From JAOUGY01 sp963792365 (GTDB lineage: Bacteria; Actinomycetota; Acidimicrobiia; Spongiisociales; ZC4RG35): 64,000 nucleotides of DNA. This document shows, one piece after another, positions 8,582-18,566 of the stretch. The notes beneath the pieces are model-generated. The model was not told where the DNA came from. It made no database searches and saw only the letters and a program-made list of their open reading frames with translations. Position numbers and translations under genes: made by a program. Each line of letters begins with the position of its first letter. Positions within the stretch are counted from its first letter, which is position 1. Location of the stretch: NCBI GenBank assembly GCA_963792365.1, contig CAWBVW010000001.1:930001-994000 (forward strand), in the 5' to 3' direction.

Positions 8582-9564
8582 ATGGATTTCAACCTGCATG
8601 CTTCGACGACATCGGCGAAGACCTACTTCCAGAGGGTGCAGCTGGCCGAAGAACTGGGCTATCGAGGCCTGTACATCGGCGAAGGCCAACTCGACATCCT
8701 CAACCCCTTCCAATTGATCGCAGCCGCCCGCTTCGTATCCAGCGACATCCATCTGGGCACGGCGACGACCAACATCGTCTTCCGTGACCCCACCCTGCTG
8801 GCCGGGGAGGCAGGCACCGCCAACCAACTGATCGGTGGTCGATTCGTGCTCGGCATCGCCACCGGCGACTCCGCCGCCTATCAACTCGGTCGCAGGATCA
8901 CCAAGATCGCGGAGATGGAAGAGGCCACGAAGACGATTCGTGCACTGCTGAGCGGAGAGAGCCTCGAGACACCGTCGGGTCCAGTGCCTCTGCGATTCCC
9001 GGTGGGTGACACGGTGCCTCCCATCTACTTCGCCGTCGAGGGCCCGAAGGGCCAGCGGGCGGCCGGCAGGGTCGCCGACGGAGTCATGATGGGCACCGGG
9101 TTCGACCTCGATCTGATCGACACCGTCCGGTCGCGAGTCGCCGAAGGTGCCGAGGAGGTGGGCCGGGACCCCGCTTCCATCGACCTCATGGCAGCCGGGA
9201 TCATCTACGTGTCGGACGAGGTGCGGACGCACGTACGCGGGCGCGACGCCGGCTCGCCAACCGCGCCCACCACAACTTCCGCCTTACGCTGGACTCCGTG
9301 CCGGAGGGGGAACGTCCGGGCGTGCAGCGGTTCATGGACAACTTCGACATCAGCCGGCCGCTCGAAGACCGAGTTCCGCCCGAGTTCGTTTCCGACTACC
9401 TGGTCCAGCGGTTCTCGATCGCCGGCACCCCTGCGGAGTGCATCGAGCAAGTCGAGGAACTGGCATCGATCGGAATCAGCAACTTCCTGCTGACGCCGCC
9501 CGAGTACGCCTGGGAAGAAGTCTCTCGGCGTTGGGCCGAGGACGTGATGCCGAACGTGGGATGA
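8582..9564 (+). pseudogene. LLM class flavin/F420-dependent oxidoreductase with a frameshift
   Basis: A luciferase-like monooxygenase that would be about 327 residues if intact. The first frame from the ATG at 8582 carries the TIM-barrel start, GEAGTANQLIGGRFVLGIATG and PPIYFAVEGPKGQRAAGRVA. At about 9225-9241 the family sequence leaves this frame and continues in the frame one base back as RRRLANRAHHNFRLTLDSVP, then LVQRFSIAGTPAECIEQVEE and PEYAWEEVSRRWAEDV to the stop at 9564. A single indel therefore breaks the gene. Everything else looks conserved, so an assembly error or a very recent mutation are both possible. Confidence 0.75.
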
Positions 9565-9919
9565 GCTCGCAGCCGCAGGCGTGTTTGTCGACATCCCTTG
9601 TAGCTGGGCATGTTCGGAATGGCCCACGTGCAGAGATGCATGAAGCGATTCCGCGATTGGGCTCGACGTCGGACTCGAGCCCGCTGCCGTCCACGGTCGC
9701 CCTCAGCGTGGATGCACTCGTGATCCAAAGGCCGTGTCGCCGTATCGGCGTTGTCATCGACGGATCGATTGATGTCTGCGACCTGCACAGCCCGGATCGA
9801 ACCGAGACCATCGGACCGCGAATGCACACTATCGCCCACCGCCACACCCCGCGCGGCTGTGGTCCCGTCCGCTCATCATGGGATACCGTCGAAGTAAATC
9901 AGACGCTTGCCGGCCGGCG
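9565..9919. other. Intergenic region, nothing recognised
   Basis: About 355 bases between the end of the luciferase-like gene and the end of the convergent MACPF gene. Short open frames exist on both strands but none resembles a protein family. No strong hairpin was found. Confidence 0.4.
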
Positions 9920-12601
9920 TCAGAGAGCGTCAACCCCGCTGTCGGGGAACCAGTCCATCACCTCGGGCTGAACCACGGCAACCTGCTGCCAACCGCCCCG
10001 CTTCCGAATGGCCAGATCGGTACGAACGCGATGACGTTTGCGCCTCGAGATCACGTAGACCTTCTGATCGGTCGCGACCCGTACCATCTTCCCCTCCACC
10101 GAGGCAGGGGTGGTACTCGACGTGAGCCTGTAGTTCGCGAACGAATTCACTGTGCTCACGAGCTCCCACCCGCCCAGCACTTCGACCACCACCTCGCTCG
10201 GGACCGGCCGGAGGACGTGATCGGCGTCGACCCACCACACGGTCATGGAGTCTTTCTCTCGCAGCATCTTGCCGGCGATCGTGACCTGCTCTCCACTTTC
10301 GGGGTGCTTAGTGATGATATCGGCAGTTGCGCTCCCGCCAATGCCCGACAGGTAGAAGAATCGCTTCATCTCCTCGCGATCCTCCGGGTCGGGTGGCTGC
10401 GTTCTCACGAGGTGACGCTTGCCGCCCCGGACCCACCACGATCGTTGATCCGGGCTCACACCGAAGATCGTCTTTCCTTCGATCGAGGGCGGCGTCGGGC
10501 TCGGAGGGAAAGCGCTGGAACGCCTCTCCCGCACAGGTCCGATGGTCAGGAACGGCCTGGATTCCGCCGAGATCTCATAGCTGAGCCCGCTGTGGATCCA
10601 CGCATCGGGAGCGGAGTTCGCGTCCTTTCGCACCAGAAAGCCCTCCCACGCCACGATCGTTGCCGCTGGCGCGATGTCGAAGCTCAGGTCAGCACCGACA
10701 TCGTCGTCGTAGTCGAAGCCTGACGGAAAGTCATCGAGAAACCCGTCGATCTCGGTACGGAGGTCGTCATAGACGAGCGGATCCTGGAAGAAGACAGGGC
10801 TCAACAGATGTGTCAGGTCTTCGACTTCGAGCAGAACCGGAACCGGCTCGGACTCCGAGCCCACCGATCCCCGCGAGCTGACGTCGAGCCCGCTGCCGCT
10901 CTTCGACGAGTCGCTCGACTCCTGATCGGTGCTCCCGCTGACGGACGCCGAGCCACCGCCCTCGGGTGTGTGGAAACCGACATCCAGCGACTGTTCCTGG
11001 CTCGTTCCGTGTGTCATCGACTCCGACACCGACTCCTCGGTTTCGTGTCGCTGCTCCCACGCCTTTGAGCCAAAGCTGATGGCGTGGGCGTAGTGTGTGC
11101 CGAAGCGCCCGAAGAACTCCATGATCCGCTCGGGCCTCGGGTCTAGGGCAAGCGACGCCACGGCCGACCGAAACGCCGGCGCGAGCTGTACGGTGGCGAG
11201 GTCGACGACGATGTTGTGGGACAGGTTCATGGTCTCGGTGATCGTCGACACGGTCTTCCCGGACGATGCCGAGCTCAACTCGCCGTGCGCCTTGCTGTTG
11301 TTCTTGTACGCCACCTTCGCCCCGAACGCATCCCCTTCGGCGGAGATGCCCAGCGAGGTGGCCCAGGTCTGACGTGACTCCTCGTCCGAAAACGCCGAGG
11401 TGGTCCTCCCCTTGTTGGTGCCTGAGACGTCACCGGCGAATTGCCATCCGTTCGGCACGACGGTGGCCTTTCCGTTCGTTGCGACGTGGAAGTCCCGGCT
11501 ACCCGGAGGAGGCGAACGGAACACCTCCTGTCCAAGTGCGCCACTCGCCTCCTGCAGATTGAAGGGGGCGAGGCGCGAGATGTCGATTCCGCGGAAAGCC
11601 CACGCCAGGTAGTCCACGCGTTCGTTGAGGCTGAACACGTTGTCCCACGTCGGACCATCTTGTGCCGCAGGCGCCGGTCGGGGCGCGGCGGTGTATACGC
11701 TGCCGTCCTCGAACACGACACGAAGCTCCGCTCCGAGGTGGACCTCGACAGACCCGTATGAGTCGACCGGTTCGCCAGAACCCGGGTCGGCGCGGTGTGC
11801 CTCGAAAGCGTGAGACGACACCGTGCCATCGAGGGTCGAGACGACCAACGTGTCGTCCCACTGGTCGATCCGGCGCACGTCCACCCGCCGGTGATTCGGG
11901 TTCGGGCGCTTCGACTCCGGTGTCGGATCTCCCACGTGATCGATCCGGCCCGCGTTTTGATCCGTCTCCGAAGGCGCCTTCGGCACCCTATCCTCGTCGA
12001 GTCGTGGCGGTCGTCCGGCGTCGACCGTGGGGACGATCCGCAGGCCGCTGGCCGAGGTTATGGCGGTCGGTCCCCGGCCATCGACCATGAACCGCACACC
12101 GATTCCCCGGATCGCCAAGCGGTCGTAGTGGCCGAACAGCCCGCACGCACGCGGATTGAGCGGTCCGATGTCTTCTCCGCGTCGGTCGAGCACCTTGGCG
12201 GGGATGAGTTCGTACCAGTCGCCCATTGGGACGCCGCCTGTCAGTTCCAGGCGGCCGTCCTGGGTGGCAATCCCGATCGAGTGGATCAGTCCGGACTGGT
12301 ACCCGTAGAGCCCGTTGACCACGTCGTCCTCACCCAACGCCACGACTTCGTCGGGGTCAACCGAATTCGGATCGATCCCACCCACGACCGGCGAGACGAA
12401 GAGCTCGCCTGCGGCAGTCCGCCACGTCACCTGAAATGCCCTGACAACCGTGAGTGTCTGCCCGACTTCGTTACTGGGAATCGTGCCGTGCCAAACCCTG
12501 AACTGACGCACCTGTGAATCCTCGCCCCAGTTCAAGCTGAAGTGACGTCCGGTCGATTGGCCGTGGAGGGGTGATCGGAACACGTACCTCCCAACGCTCA
12601 T
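9920..12601 (-). CDS. MACPF (perforin-like) domain protein
   Basis: An 893-residue protein. Residues about 405-660 are a membrane-attack-complex/perforin domain carrying the signature FFGRFGTHYAHAISFGSK (about 496-513; family pattern Y/F-G-T-H-Y/F then a Gly-rich turn). Ser/Gly/Glu-rich flanks (about 520-590) fit a membrane-inserting hairpin. The N-terminus (about 20-175) has RQFRVWHG and AFQVTW blocks of the kind seen in jacalin/Zg16-type lectin folds; that assignment is weaker. The C-terminus has two copies of a short repeat (IEGKTIFGV...WWVRGGKRHLVRT about 707-734, VEGKMVRVA...YVISRRKRHRVRT about 835-863). There is no signal peptide, so export needs lysis or another route. Known MACPF proteins oligomerise into large pores. 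The ATG overlaps the upstream HhH gene stop by 4 nt, so the two are co-translated. Confidence 0.85.
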   Translation of the reverse strand: MSVGRYVFRSPLHGQSTGRHFSLNWGEDSQVRQFRVWHGTIPSNEVGQTLTVVRAFQVTWRTAAGELFVSPVVGGIDPNSVDPDEVVALGEDDVVNGLYGYQSGLIHSIGIATQDGRLELTGGVPMGDWYELIPAKVLDRRGEDIGPLNPRACGLFGHYDRLAIRGIGVRFMVDGRGPTAITSASGLRIVPTVDAGRPPRLDEDRVPKAPSETDQNAGRIDHVGDPTPESKRPNPNHRRVDVRRIDQWDDTLVVSTLDGTVSSHAFEAHRADPGSGEPVDSYGSVEVHLGAELRVVFEDGSVYTAAPRPAPAAQDGPTWDNVFSLNERVDYLAWAFRGIDISRLAPFNLQEASGALGQEVFRSPPPGSRDFHVATNGKATVVPNGWQFAGDVSGTNKGRTTSAFSDEESRQTWATSLGISAEGDAFGAKVAYKNNSKAHGELSSASSGKTVSTITETMNLSHNIVVDLATVQLAPAFRSAVASLALDPRPERIMEFFGRFGTHYAHAISFGSKAWEQRHETEESVSESMTHGTSQEQSLDVGFHTPEGGGSASVSGSTDQESSDSSKSGSGLDVSSRGSVGSESEPVPVLLEVEDLTHLLSPVFFQDPLVYDDLRTEIDGFLDDFPSGFDYDDDVGADLSFDIAPAATIVAWEGFLVRKDANSAPDAWIHSGLSYEISAESRPFLTIGPVRERRSSAFPPSPTPPSIEGKTIFGVSPDQRSWWVRGGKRHLVRTQPPDPEDREEMKRFFYLSGIGGSATADIITKHPESGEQVTIAGKMLREKDSMTVWWVDADHVLRPVPSEVVVEVLGGWELVSTVNSFANYRLTSSTTPASVEGKMVRVATDQKVYVISRRKRHRVRTDLAIRKRGGWQQVAVVQPEVMDWFPDSGVDAL

Positions 12602-13563
12602 GGCGCTTCCTCCTCCGCAGCCTCCGCCTCCGCCGCCTCGCCCTCCTCGTCCGACAGATCCTCTTCGCTGTCGGGTGGAGGAGGGGGCACATCGTCATCG
12701 CTGTCCCAGGCGCTGTCGTCGTCGCGCACCATCGTGGCGTACAGGGTCCGTCCAGACTCGCGGAGCGCCGCCACGTCTGCTGTCGACTCAATATCGATCC
12801 GCTCATAAGCGGGCTCGGATTCATCATCCGGGGCGGCGCCATACACACCGCCGGCTCGGCGCATGAGCTCGTCGACCGACTGGTACTCATCGGGGTGACC
12901 GAGCTCGAGGGTCGATCCCGCAACGACGTCATTGAGGCGTTCGAGGTCGTCCTTCGACAAGGTCCGCCCACCGTCGAGAGTGTTCCTCATCAGGCGTAGC
13001 TCGTCGACGTGACGCTGGTAGAGCTTTGGAATGCGCGCATGTTCGCCGAATCCGATCCCGGCCCCGACCACGGCCCTCAATGATTTCGCGAGATTCTCCG
13101 AGCGCCGATGGCCCTCCGGGGCATCGAAGAGGTCGAAGGTCACCATTCGGGTGTTCCCCGACTTCGAGGTCAGTTTGCGGCGGACCGTGCCTTCGGCATC
13201 GGTCCACCCCCCTGCACATGAGCGAACCACGCCCAGGTACGTGTCGGCTTCCGGGAGGCGTGGCTCAGAGGCCCGCTTCGACGCCTCGTCGATCCACGCG
13301 TCCAATCGTTTCTCGAACCTCTTGAAGGTGTCGCCGCGCGTCAGTTGCGACTTTGCATGGTCACTGATCCCTGCCAGATCGCTGAACGAGGTGATGCCGA
13401 CACCGGCCATTCGCGCCGCCACCTGCGAGCCGATACCTCGTATGTCGGTCAGATCATCGGGCCACCGGGTCTGGTTTGTCGCCTCACCGATTGCGATCAG
13501 ATGATCCAGTACGGCGCGTTGTTCCTTATTCGATCGACCGACACCCACCTTCAACTTCGGCAT
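12598..13563 (-). CDS. Helix-hairpin-helix protein with acidic C-terminal tail
   Basis: A 321-residue protein encoded immediately upstream of the MACPF gene. Residues about 36-68 (DLTDIRGIGSQVAARMAG, then GITSFSDLAGIS) form a helix-hairpin-helix pair of the kind that binds DNA backbone or another HhH domain. The centre (about 105-250) has no family I recognise. The last 37 residues are almost only Asp, Glu, Ala and Pro, including a run of five prolines. Such tails can mimic nucleic acid or mask a partner's charge. The 4-nt ATGA overlap with the MACPF gene implies linked function, perhaps as regulator, chaperone or antitoxin-like partner; this is inference. The 180 bases upstream hold the only likely promoter. 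Confidence 0.75.
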   Translation of the reverse strand: MPKLKVGVGRSNKEQRAVLDHLIAIGEATNQTRWPDDLTDIRGIGSQVAARMAGVGITSFSDLAGISDHAKSQLTRGDTFKRFEKRLDAWIDEASKRASEPRLPEADTYLGVVRSCAGGWTDAEGTVRRKLTSKSGNTRMVTFDLFDAPEGHRRSENLAKSLRAVVGAGIGFGEHARIPKLYQRHVDELRLMRNTLDGGRTLSKDDLERLNDVVAGSTLELGHPDEYQSVDELMRRAGGVYGAAPDDESEPAYERIDIESTADVAALRESGRTLYATMVRDDDSAWDSDDDVPPPPPDSEEDLSDEEGEAAEAEAAEEEAP

Positions 13564-13744
13564 GCTGCCTCCCTCGACCGACCTCGGGCCTGGGGGACGC
13601 TAAGCGGCCGGCGCCACCGATGTGTGGGAATCCGGGTCGTTTTCTCCGAAGTCTTCACATTCGCTTGTGCATCGAGTCCGCGGACGGGGGCGTTCTCCAG
13701 TCTCGAAGGAGGCAGGCCAAGCGTCTTGTTCGGGCGATGCCCCA

Positions 13745-14029
13745 TTGAGCACCGATGTGCATCTGGCGCTCTTCGACGCTGACTTGACATCTCTGGGCGA
13801 GCGACGCATCACGCCGGACTCCTTCGACACGCGTCAAATGGTCATCACCGGGTCGCGGGGCTACTTCCCCGGCGACTATGTCGGCCTCGACACCGCCGGT
13901 ACCGATTTCGTAGCCGCGTTCACCGTGGCCAACAACCTCGGCCTACCGGTGGAGTTCCCGCAACTGCCCGGCCTGTTCGTCGACGACAACAACCGTCAGG
14001 ACATCGCTTTCGCCCGAGAGACGCCGTAA
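13745..14029 (+). pseudogene. C-terminal fragment of a sialidase-like (BNR repeat) protein
   Basis: About 94 residues in an open frame end at 14029 with FDADLTSLGERRITPDSFDT, then GSRGYFPGDYVGLDTAGTDF and VAAFTVANN. The phrase F-x-G-D-Y-x-G-L followed by V-A-A-F-T is typical of the last blade of secreted sialidase/exo-glycosidase-like beta-propellers. No start codon context, signal peptide or earlier blades are present, so this is a 3' remnant. The 250 bases that follow hold nothing recognisable. Confidence 0.55.
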
Positions 14030-14280
14030 TCGCGGTCTCGAACCGAGGCTCCGCCAGAGCAGCGGAGGACGGGTGGATTTCGGTCGGTCGCGCGCCGATG
14101 AAGCGCTCGCGGACCGCAACGCTCAGTGAAATGTGTCTACGGGTCCAGACTTGGTGGTCGGGTGCGGTTTGGAACGCTCCTGGCGAGATAAGGCATCAGG
14201 TGTGCCGCCGCCCACCAAAGCTGCAGCCTTTTGACACCGCACCCTGCCGCGTCCTCACGGCCGAGGCCGTCGATGCAGCG

Positions 14281-15414
14281 TCAGTACGTGCCGAACTCGC
14301 CGGTGATGTCCCTCCCTGTTGCGTCGAAGAAGGTGATCACCATGTCCAGCACCGATGCGGTCGCGTCGGCGGGGATGAAGGCACCATCGACGAAATATGC
14401 TGCATCGGAAACGCCGAACGAAGTCGTTGTGGCTCCGGACACCAACTCGATCTTCGTTGCACCCGCTCGATTCGATCCCCAGACGACGATCGTCGGTCCG
14501 GCCTCCCTCGTGGTGTCGAACTCCGTGATCGAGTACGAGTAGGCGGAAGGAACCTCGGCGACCGGGTCGCTCCAGACGGTGCGTGTGAACCGGCCGAGGG
14601 GGAGTCGCTCATATGCGGTGAGTGCCAGCGTGGCGGGGGCGGTCCCGTCGTTCCGCACCACCAGGAACGCGTGGGATGGCAGATCGGCTCGGGCCACGAC
14701 CTCGCCACCCGTTGACAGCGAAACCGCATCCTCGACGATGCCACGGTCGTCGAGGGTGGCATCGAACACCGCGCTCAGGACCAGCGGCACAGCGATGGCC
14801 ACAGTGAGCAGCATCGGGAGCCACGCCAGCAACAGCGGTTCCCGCGTTGTCGTAGATCCGAACCGGGTCAACAACGTGCGCCCTGCAGTCCAATGCTCGA
14901 GAACCAACTCGAATCCTCGATAGATCAGATAGCCGGCCATGGCGCCTGCGGTGTTCAGGATGATGTCGTCGATGTCGCTGGCTCGAGCACCCGTGATGCT
15001 CTGACCCACCTCGATTGCGAGAGACACCACCGCCGCCCGCCAGGTCGTCGCCCACAGCGAGCGCATCCGAGTGAACAGCAGCGGCATCAAGAACCCGAAC
15101 GGAGCCAGCAGAACGAGGTTGCCCCCTATGTTGGTGATTGCCGTCTCCAGCGACGTCTCCCGGATCAGCTGGCCGATGCTGGCGAGAGGAACGAAATTCG
15201 ATGTTCCCGCCCAGTCGTAGAAGATGATCAACAGAGGGAAGAAGGTCACCGCCACCAGCAGCAAACCCCACGCCGTCAATGCGACGATCCCGGCCTCGCG
15301 AACCGGGTCACCACGACCCCGCAGCCACAGGACAACCCGCCAAACGACGAAGATCGACACCGCAATCACGATGGTCGTTGTTGCTTCGATCTCGACCATC
15401 AACACCATCTCCAT
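14281..15414 (-). CDS. VanZ-like membrane protein with extracytoplasmic C-terminal domain
   Basis: A 377-residue membrane protein. The first 220 residues hold about six hydrophobic segments and the VanZ-like core: NIGGNLVLLAPFGFLMPLLF and IEVGQSITGARASDIDDIIL with NTAGAMAGYL. VanZ-family proteins are linked to glycopeptide tolerance in some bacteria, but most members are uncharacterised. The last 155 residues are predicted beta-rich and probably face outward; this is an unusual addition. Three in-frame ATGs lie close together (15414, 15408, 15399) and the third has GGAG at good spacing, so the protein may be up to five residues shorter. Confidence 0.8.
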   Translation of the reverse strand: MEMVLMVEIEATTTIVIAVSIFVVWRVVLWLRGRGDPVREAGIVALTAWGLLLVAVTFFPLLIIFYDWAGTSNFVPLASIGQLIRETSLETAITNIGGNLVLLAPFGFLMPLLFTRMRSLWATTWRAAVVSLAIEVGQSITGARASDIDDIILNTAGAMAGYLIYRGFELVLEHWTAGRTLLTRFGSTTTREPLLLAWLPMLLTVAIAVPLVLSAVFDATLDDRGIVEDAVSLSTGGEVVARADLPSHAFLVVRNDGTAPATLALTAYERLPLGRFTRTVWSDPVAEVPSAYSYSITEFDTTREAGPTIVVWGSNRAGATKIELVSGATTTSFGVSDAAYFVDGAFIPADATASVLDMVITFFDATGRDITGEFGTY

Positions 15415-15827
15415 CGCAGCTCCGAGCCGAAAAGGCTAGCGGCGCATTGGGGACCACTCTGAGCCCACCGACAAGACGGGTCGGCTTGCGGAAGCCCAGG
15501 CGCCACCCTGAGGGCTGTTGCGCCCGGAACCGTTGCCATGCACCCGGGTTGGCTGACCGGAACGGTTCGCGTTCCGTCCAAACACGCCCGCCTCGCAGGC
15601 CTCGGCGAGCCAACGCTTCCCCTGGGAACCCCAGTCGGGAAACGGGATGTCCAGCGTCCGGGCTTTCCGGGTTCCCGCGGCTTGCGGCGGTCGTGTCACG
15701 CGCACCCAGAGGCTGGTCTTCTCAATATCCTGCAGAGCGAGCGATCCGTGCTCACGACAGAACGCATTCGGCGATCGATCGGAGCATTCCCCGTGGGGAC
15801 TCCCTGAGGGCGCATCGTGCCGTGTCG
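15415..15827. other. Intergenic region, no confident gene
   Basis: About 410 bases between two minus-strand genes. One minus-strand stretch (about 15620-15770) reads protein-like (LALQDIEKTSLWVRVTRPP) but has no start signal and no family I recognise. It may be a remnant. No terminator hairpin was identified. Confidence 0.35.
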
Positions 15828-16658
15828 CTAGCGTCGAGCCGTCGCCACCAGCAGCTGAGGCTCCATGACGAGAGAGCCGCGGTCGGTGAATGGTTCGCAC
15901 CGCTTGACGACGGCCTGTTCCAACGCGACGCGCTCGTCCTCGTCCAGAGTTGCCGCCAGCGCGGCGAGCGGGGTGCTGTTCACGTATTGCCAGACGAAGT
16001 CCGCGGGTGGCGCCACCCGGAGCGGGACCGGGCTCAACTCGACGTCTACAGCGGCGAATCCGGCGTCTCCGAGCATGCTGCGCAAGGCTGCAGGATCGTG
16101 GACGGAGAACACGGTTTGGATGAAACGTGAGGCGTCGGAACCCAGGTAGCTGGCGAGCACCGCATCGATGGCTTGGAACAGCGGCGGCGTGGGCCCGATG
16201 GTTCCGACGCTGACTCGCCCGCCTGGCGCGAGCACCCGTCGCATCTGCCGAAGCGCGGTCGCCTTGTCGCCGAAGAACTGGAACCCGAGGGAGCACACCA
16301 CCACATCGAATGCCTCGTCATCGAAGGGAAGGCTCTCGGCGGCGCCCACGTGCCACTCGAACTCAGAGGCGTGCGCGCCGGTGGCACGGGCGACATCGAC
16401 CATTCCCGGATGCCCGTCGATGCCGACGATCGACCCCGGTGACCCGGTTGCCTCGGCAGCCAAGCGGGCAGCGATGCCGGTGCCGCAGGCGAGGTCGAGG
16501 ACCCGATCCCCTGGATGCAGTGCGGCGGCGGCAATGGTCCGGCGGGCAAATGGTTCGCCGATGTCGGGAACGAAATATCGCTCGTAGTTCTCGGCCGGGT
16601 TGCCGGCGTAACTCGCATAGAGGCTCGTCATTGCGTGGGCTGCTGGTTGAGCAGTCAT
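15828..16658 (-). CDS. Class I SAM-dependent methyltransferase
   Basis: A 276-residue UbiE/COQ5-like methyltransferase. Motif I is VLDLACGTGIAARLA, the acidic loop after strand two is GIDGHPGMVDVA, and motif II/III is FDVVVCSLGFQFFGDK with LAPGGRVSVGTIG. The substrate is unknown. The ATG at 16658 is preceded by AAGGGAGACAG. It lies 107 bases downstream of the TPR-LuxR gene on the same strand, so the two may be cotranscribed with the regulator first. Confidence 0.85.
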   Translation of the reverse strand: MTAQPAAHAMTSLYASYAGNPAENYERYFVPDIGEPFARRTIAAAALHPGDRVLDLACGTGIAARLAAEATGSPGSIVGIDGHPGMVDVARATGAHASEFEWHVGAAESLPFDDEAFDVVVCSLGFQFFGDKATALRQMRRVLAPGGRVSVGTIGPTPPLFQAIDAVLASYLGSDASRFIQTVFSVHDPAALRSMLGDAGFAAVDVELSPVPLRVAPPADFVWQYVNSTPLAALAATLDEDERVALEQAVVKRCEPFTDRGSLVMEPQLLVATARR

Positions 16659-16765
16659 CTGTCTCCCTTTCGGACGCTGTTGCGACCGTATGGGAAGCGG
16701 CGCGCCTCTGCTTCGGGCGAATCATCCATTTCCAGGCTCGCTGGAGATTGGGGGAATCCCGTAGA

Positions 16766-18397
16766 TCAGACCAGGCCGTGGTCGTAGGCGAAGGCGGTGG
16801 CGGCCGCGCGATTCGACACGCCTAGCTTGGTGAAGATGTTGCTGACGTGCCGCTCGACGGTCTTCTCGCTGATGGTCAACGTGGCGGCGATCTCGCGATT
16901 GGTCTTGCCCGCCGCCAGCAATCGCAGCACCTCGTGCTCACGAGGAGTAACGATCTCCGTGGGCCTGCGCCGGTCCCCACCAATGACGTCGGCGGCGCGC
17001 TTCAGGTCCGGTGCGGCGCCCAGCTGCTCGAAAACGCGACATGCGGTCTGATATTCGAGTGCTGCGCCATCATGGTCGTCGAGCTCCCGGCACGCGGCGG
17101 CGATCAGCACCTGGGTCCTCGCTGCCTCGTACGGCGCCTCCAGCTCCTGCCATGTCTGCCACGCCTCGCGCAAGGATCGCAGTGCAGGCTGCAGGTTTCC
17201 CTCTATGAGCATGACCGCACCTTCCCAATGGGCGGCGGCGGCCTCGAGGTAGGCAAACCCCGTTTCTGTGGCGACCTCGGAGAGCTCGACCGAAGCCTCC
17301 TTCGCTTTGTCGACGAACGTGGCGGCCAGCATTATCTCGATATAGGCCGGGAGCAGCCTTGCCCGTCCTGCACGGTCCGAAGCTTCCGCCATTGTTCGTT
17401 CGATGGATGCCGCGGCGCCGTCCACCCGACGCTGTGCGAGCCTGAGGAGCGAGAGCCCCGGCTGGGGTGACCGACCATGCTCGTTGGCTCGCTCGTAGGA
17501 TCGCTCCGCCTCCTCGAACTCGCCACGCAGGCGGTCGATCTCTCCTAGCTGGTAGTGGGCCATCCCGATCGCCGGGTGCGGAGGCTCGGCGAGGCGGTCG
17601 CGAGCTCGCGTCGCCTCTCCCAACGCTTCCGCCCATTCTCCGTGGAAGTGCAGGATCTGTGAGCGATGAACGAGACATTGGCCGCGGTACGGAACGAGAC
17701 CCGGCTGCGTCTCGCACCAACGGTTGAGCGCTGTCGTCCATTCACGCGCCCTTCGCACGTCGAACGCACCCTGACATTCATCGATCACTGCGCAGTAGAC
17801 GATTCCCGCAACCACCGGCGAAACCTCGCCCGCCAACACCGAGACCATCGCTTGATCGAAGAGGTCGACGCCATTTCTGATCCGCCCCATCTCGACCTGC
17901 GCCTGACCCGAGCCGAGCATCCCCAGGGCATCGAGATCGGTGTCGTCGAAACGGCGGGCTGTGGCCAGCACTTCTTCGAAGAGCGCCTTGGCTCGTATGG
18001 CATCGCCACCACCGAGCGCTGCCAACGCTTGGGGTACGAGTAGATACCCGGATTCCGCGCAGTCGAGCTCATGCTCGTCGACCAGCGCACGGGCCCGGGC
18101 CATCCATCCGCCGCCGAGAGCCACCTCTCCACGGACCATCAACCCGAAGCCGAGCCAGAACGCACACCGAACGGCAGCCTCGAACTCGCCGGCGTCCAGC
18201 CGTGCCTGGTGGGCGCGCCTCCAAGCGTCGGTGCTCTCGACGTCGTGGCCGGACAGGTATGCGGCGGTGGCCAGCTGCTCCAGGTCGGCAGCGTCCAGGC
18301 CCGCCGAACCGGCCACTTCCGAAAGAACCTCGTAGGCGTCGGCCCAGGCTCGCTTCTCGATGGCCCGTCGCCCCGCTTGGATCGCATCAGCTGTCAC
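16766..18397 (-). CDS. TPR-repeat LuxR-family transcriptional regulator
   Basis: A 543-residue protein. Residues 1 to about 450 are helical tetratricopeptide-like repeats (for example RARALVDEHELDCAESGYLL, and IGMAHYQLGEIDRLRGEFEE). The C-terminus is a complete LuxR helix-turn-helix (IVTPREHEVLRLLAAGKTNR, ISEKTVERHVSNIFTKLGVS). There is no AAA/STAND ATPase, so it is shorter than MalT/LAL regulators. The GTG at 18397 was chosen because upstream codons are Arg/Cys-rich and unlike the family; no clear ribosome site is visible. It probably controls the methyltransferase downstream. Confidence 0.85.
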   Translation of the reverse strand: MTADAIQAGRRAIEKRAWADAYEVLSEVAGSAGLDAADLEQLATAAYLSGHDVESTDAWRRAHQARLDAGEFEAAVRCAFWLGFGLMVRGEVALGGGWMARARALVDEHELDCAESGYLLVPQALAALGGGDAIRAKALFEEVLATARRFDDTDLDALGMLGSGQAQVEMGRIRNGVDLFDQAMVSVLAGEVSPVVAGIVYCAVIDECQGAFDVRRAREWTTALNRWCETQPGLVPYRGQCLVHRSQILHFHGEWAEALGEATRARDRLAEPPHPAIGMAHYQLGEIDRLRGEFEEAERSYERANEHGRSPQPGLSLLRLAQRRVDGAAASIERTMAEASDRAGRARLLPAYIEIMLAATFVDKAKEASVELSEVATETGFAYLEAAAAHWEGAVMLIEGNLQPALRSLREAWQTWQELEAPYEAARTQVLIAAACRELDDHDGAALEYQTACRVFEQLGAAPDLKRAADVIGGDRRRPTEIVTPREHEVLRLLAAGKTNREIAATLTISEKTVERHVSNIFTKLGVSNRAAATAFAYDHGLV

Positions 18398-18566
18398 ACT
18401 GCGACACAGCCTACTTTCGGCCGGATTCTGCTTCCTTGCCCGCTTTCCGACCAGAGGACCTGGGCCCAACCAACCCATTGCGCAATGCCGACGGCGACCG
18501 AGGTCGACTCCAAGGAGCTTTCGCGGCCGATGGCAGCAGGCCGATGTCCGATGCGACACTCCTTCC

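Noticed and set aside
9878..12517. Several plus-strand open frames opposite the MACPF gene
   Set aside because: They are antisense shadows with no family resemblance. The minus strand has the MACPF signature and coupled start.
15436..15800. Possible small minus-strand gene after the methyltransferase
   Set aside because: A protein-like stretch is visible but there is no start signal, no stop in a sensible place and no family, so it is only mentioned in the intergenic entry.
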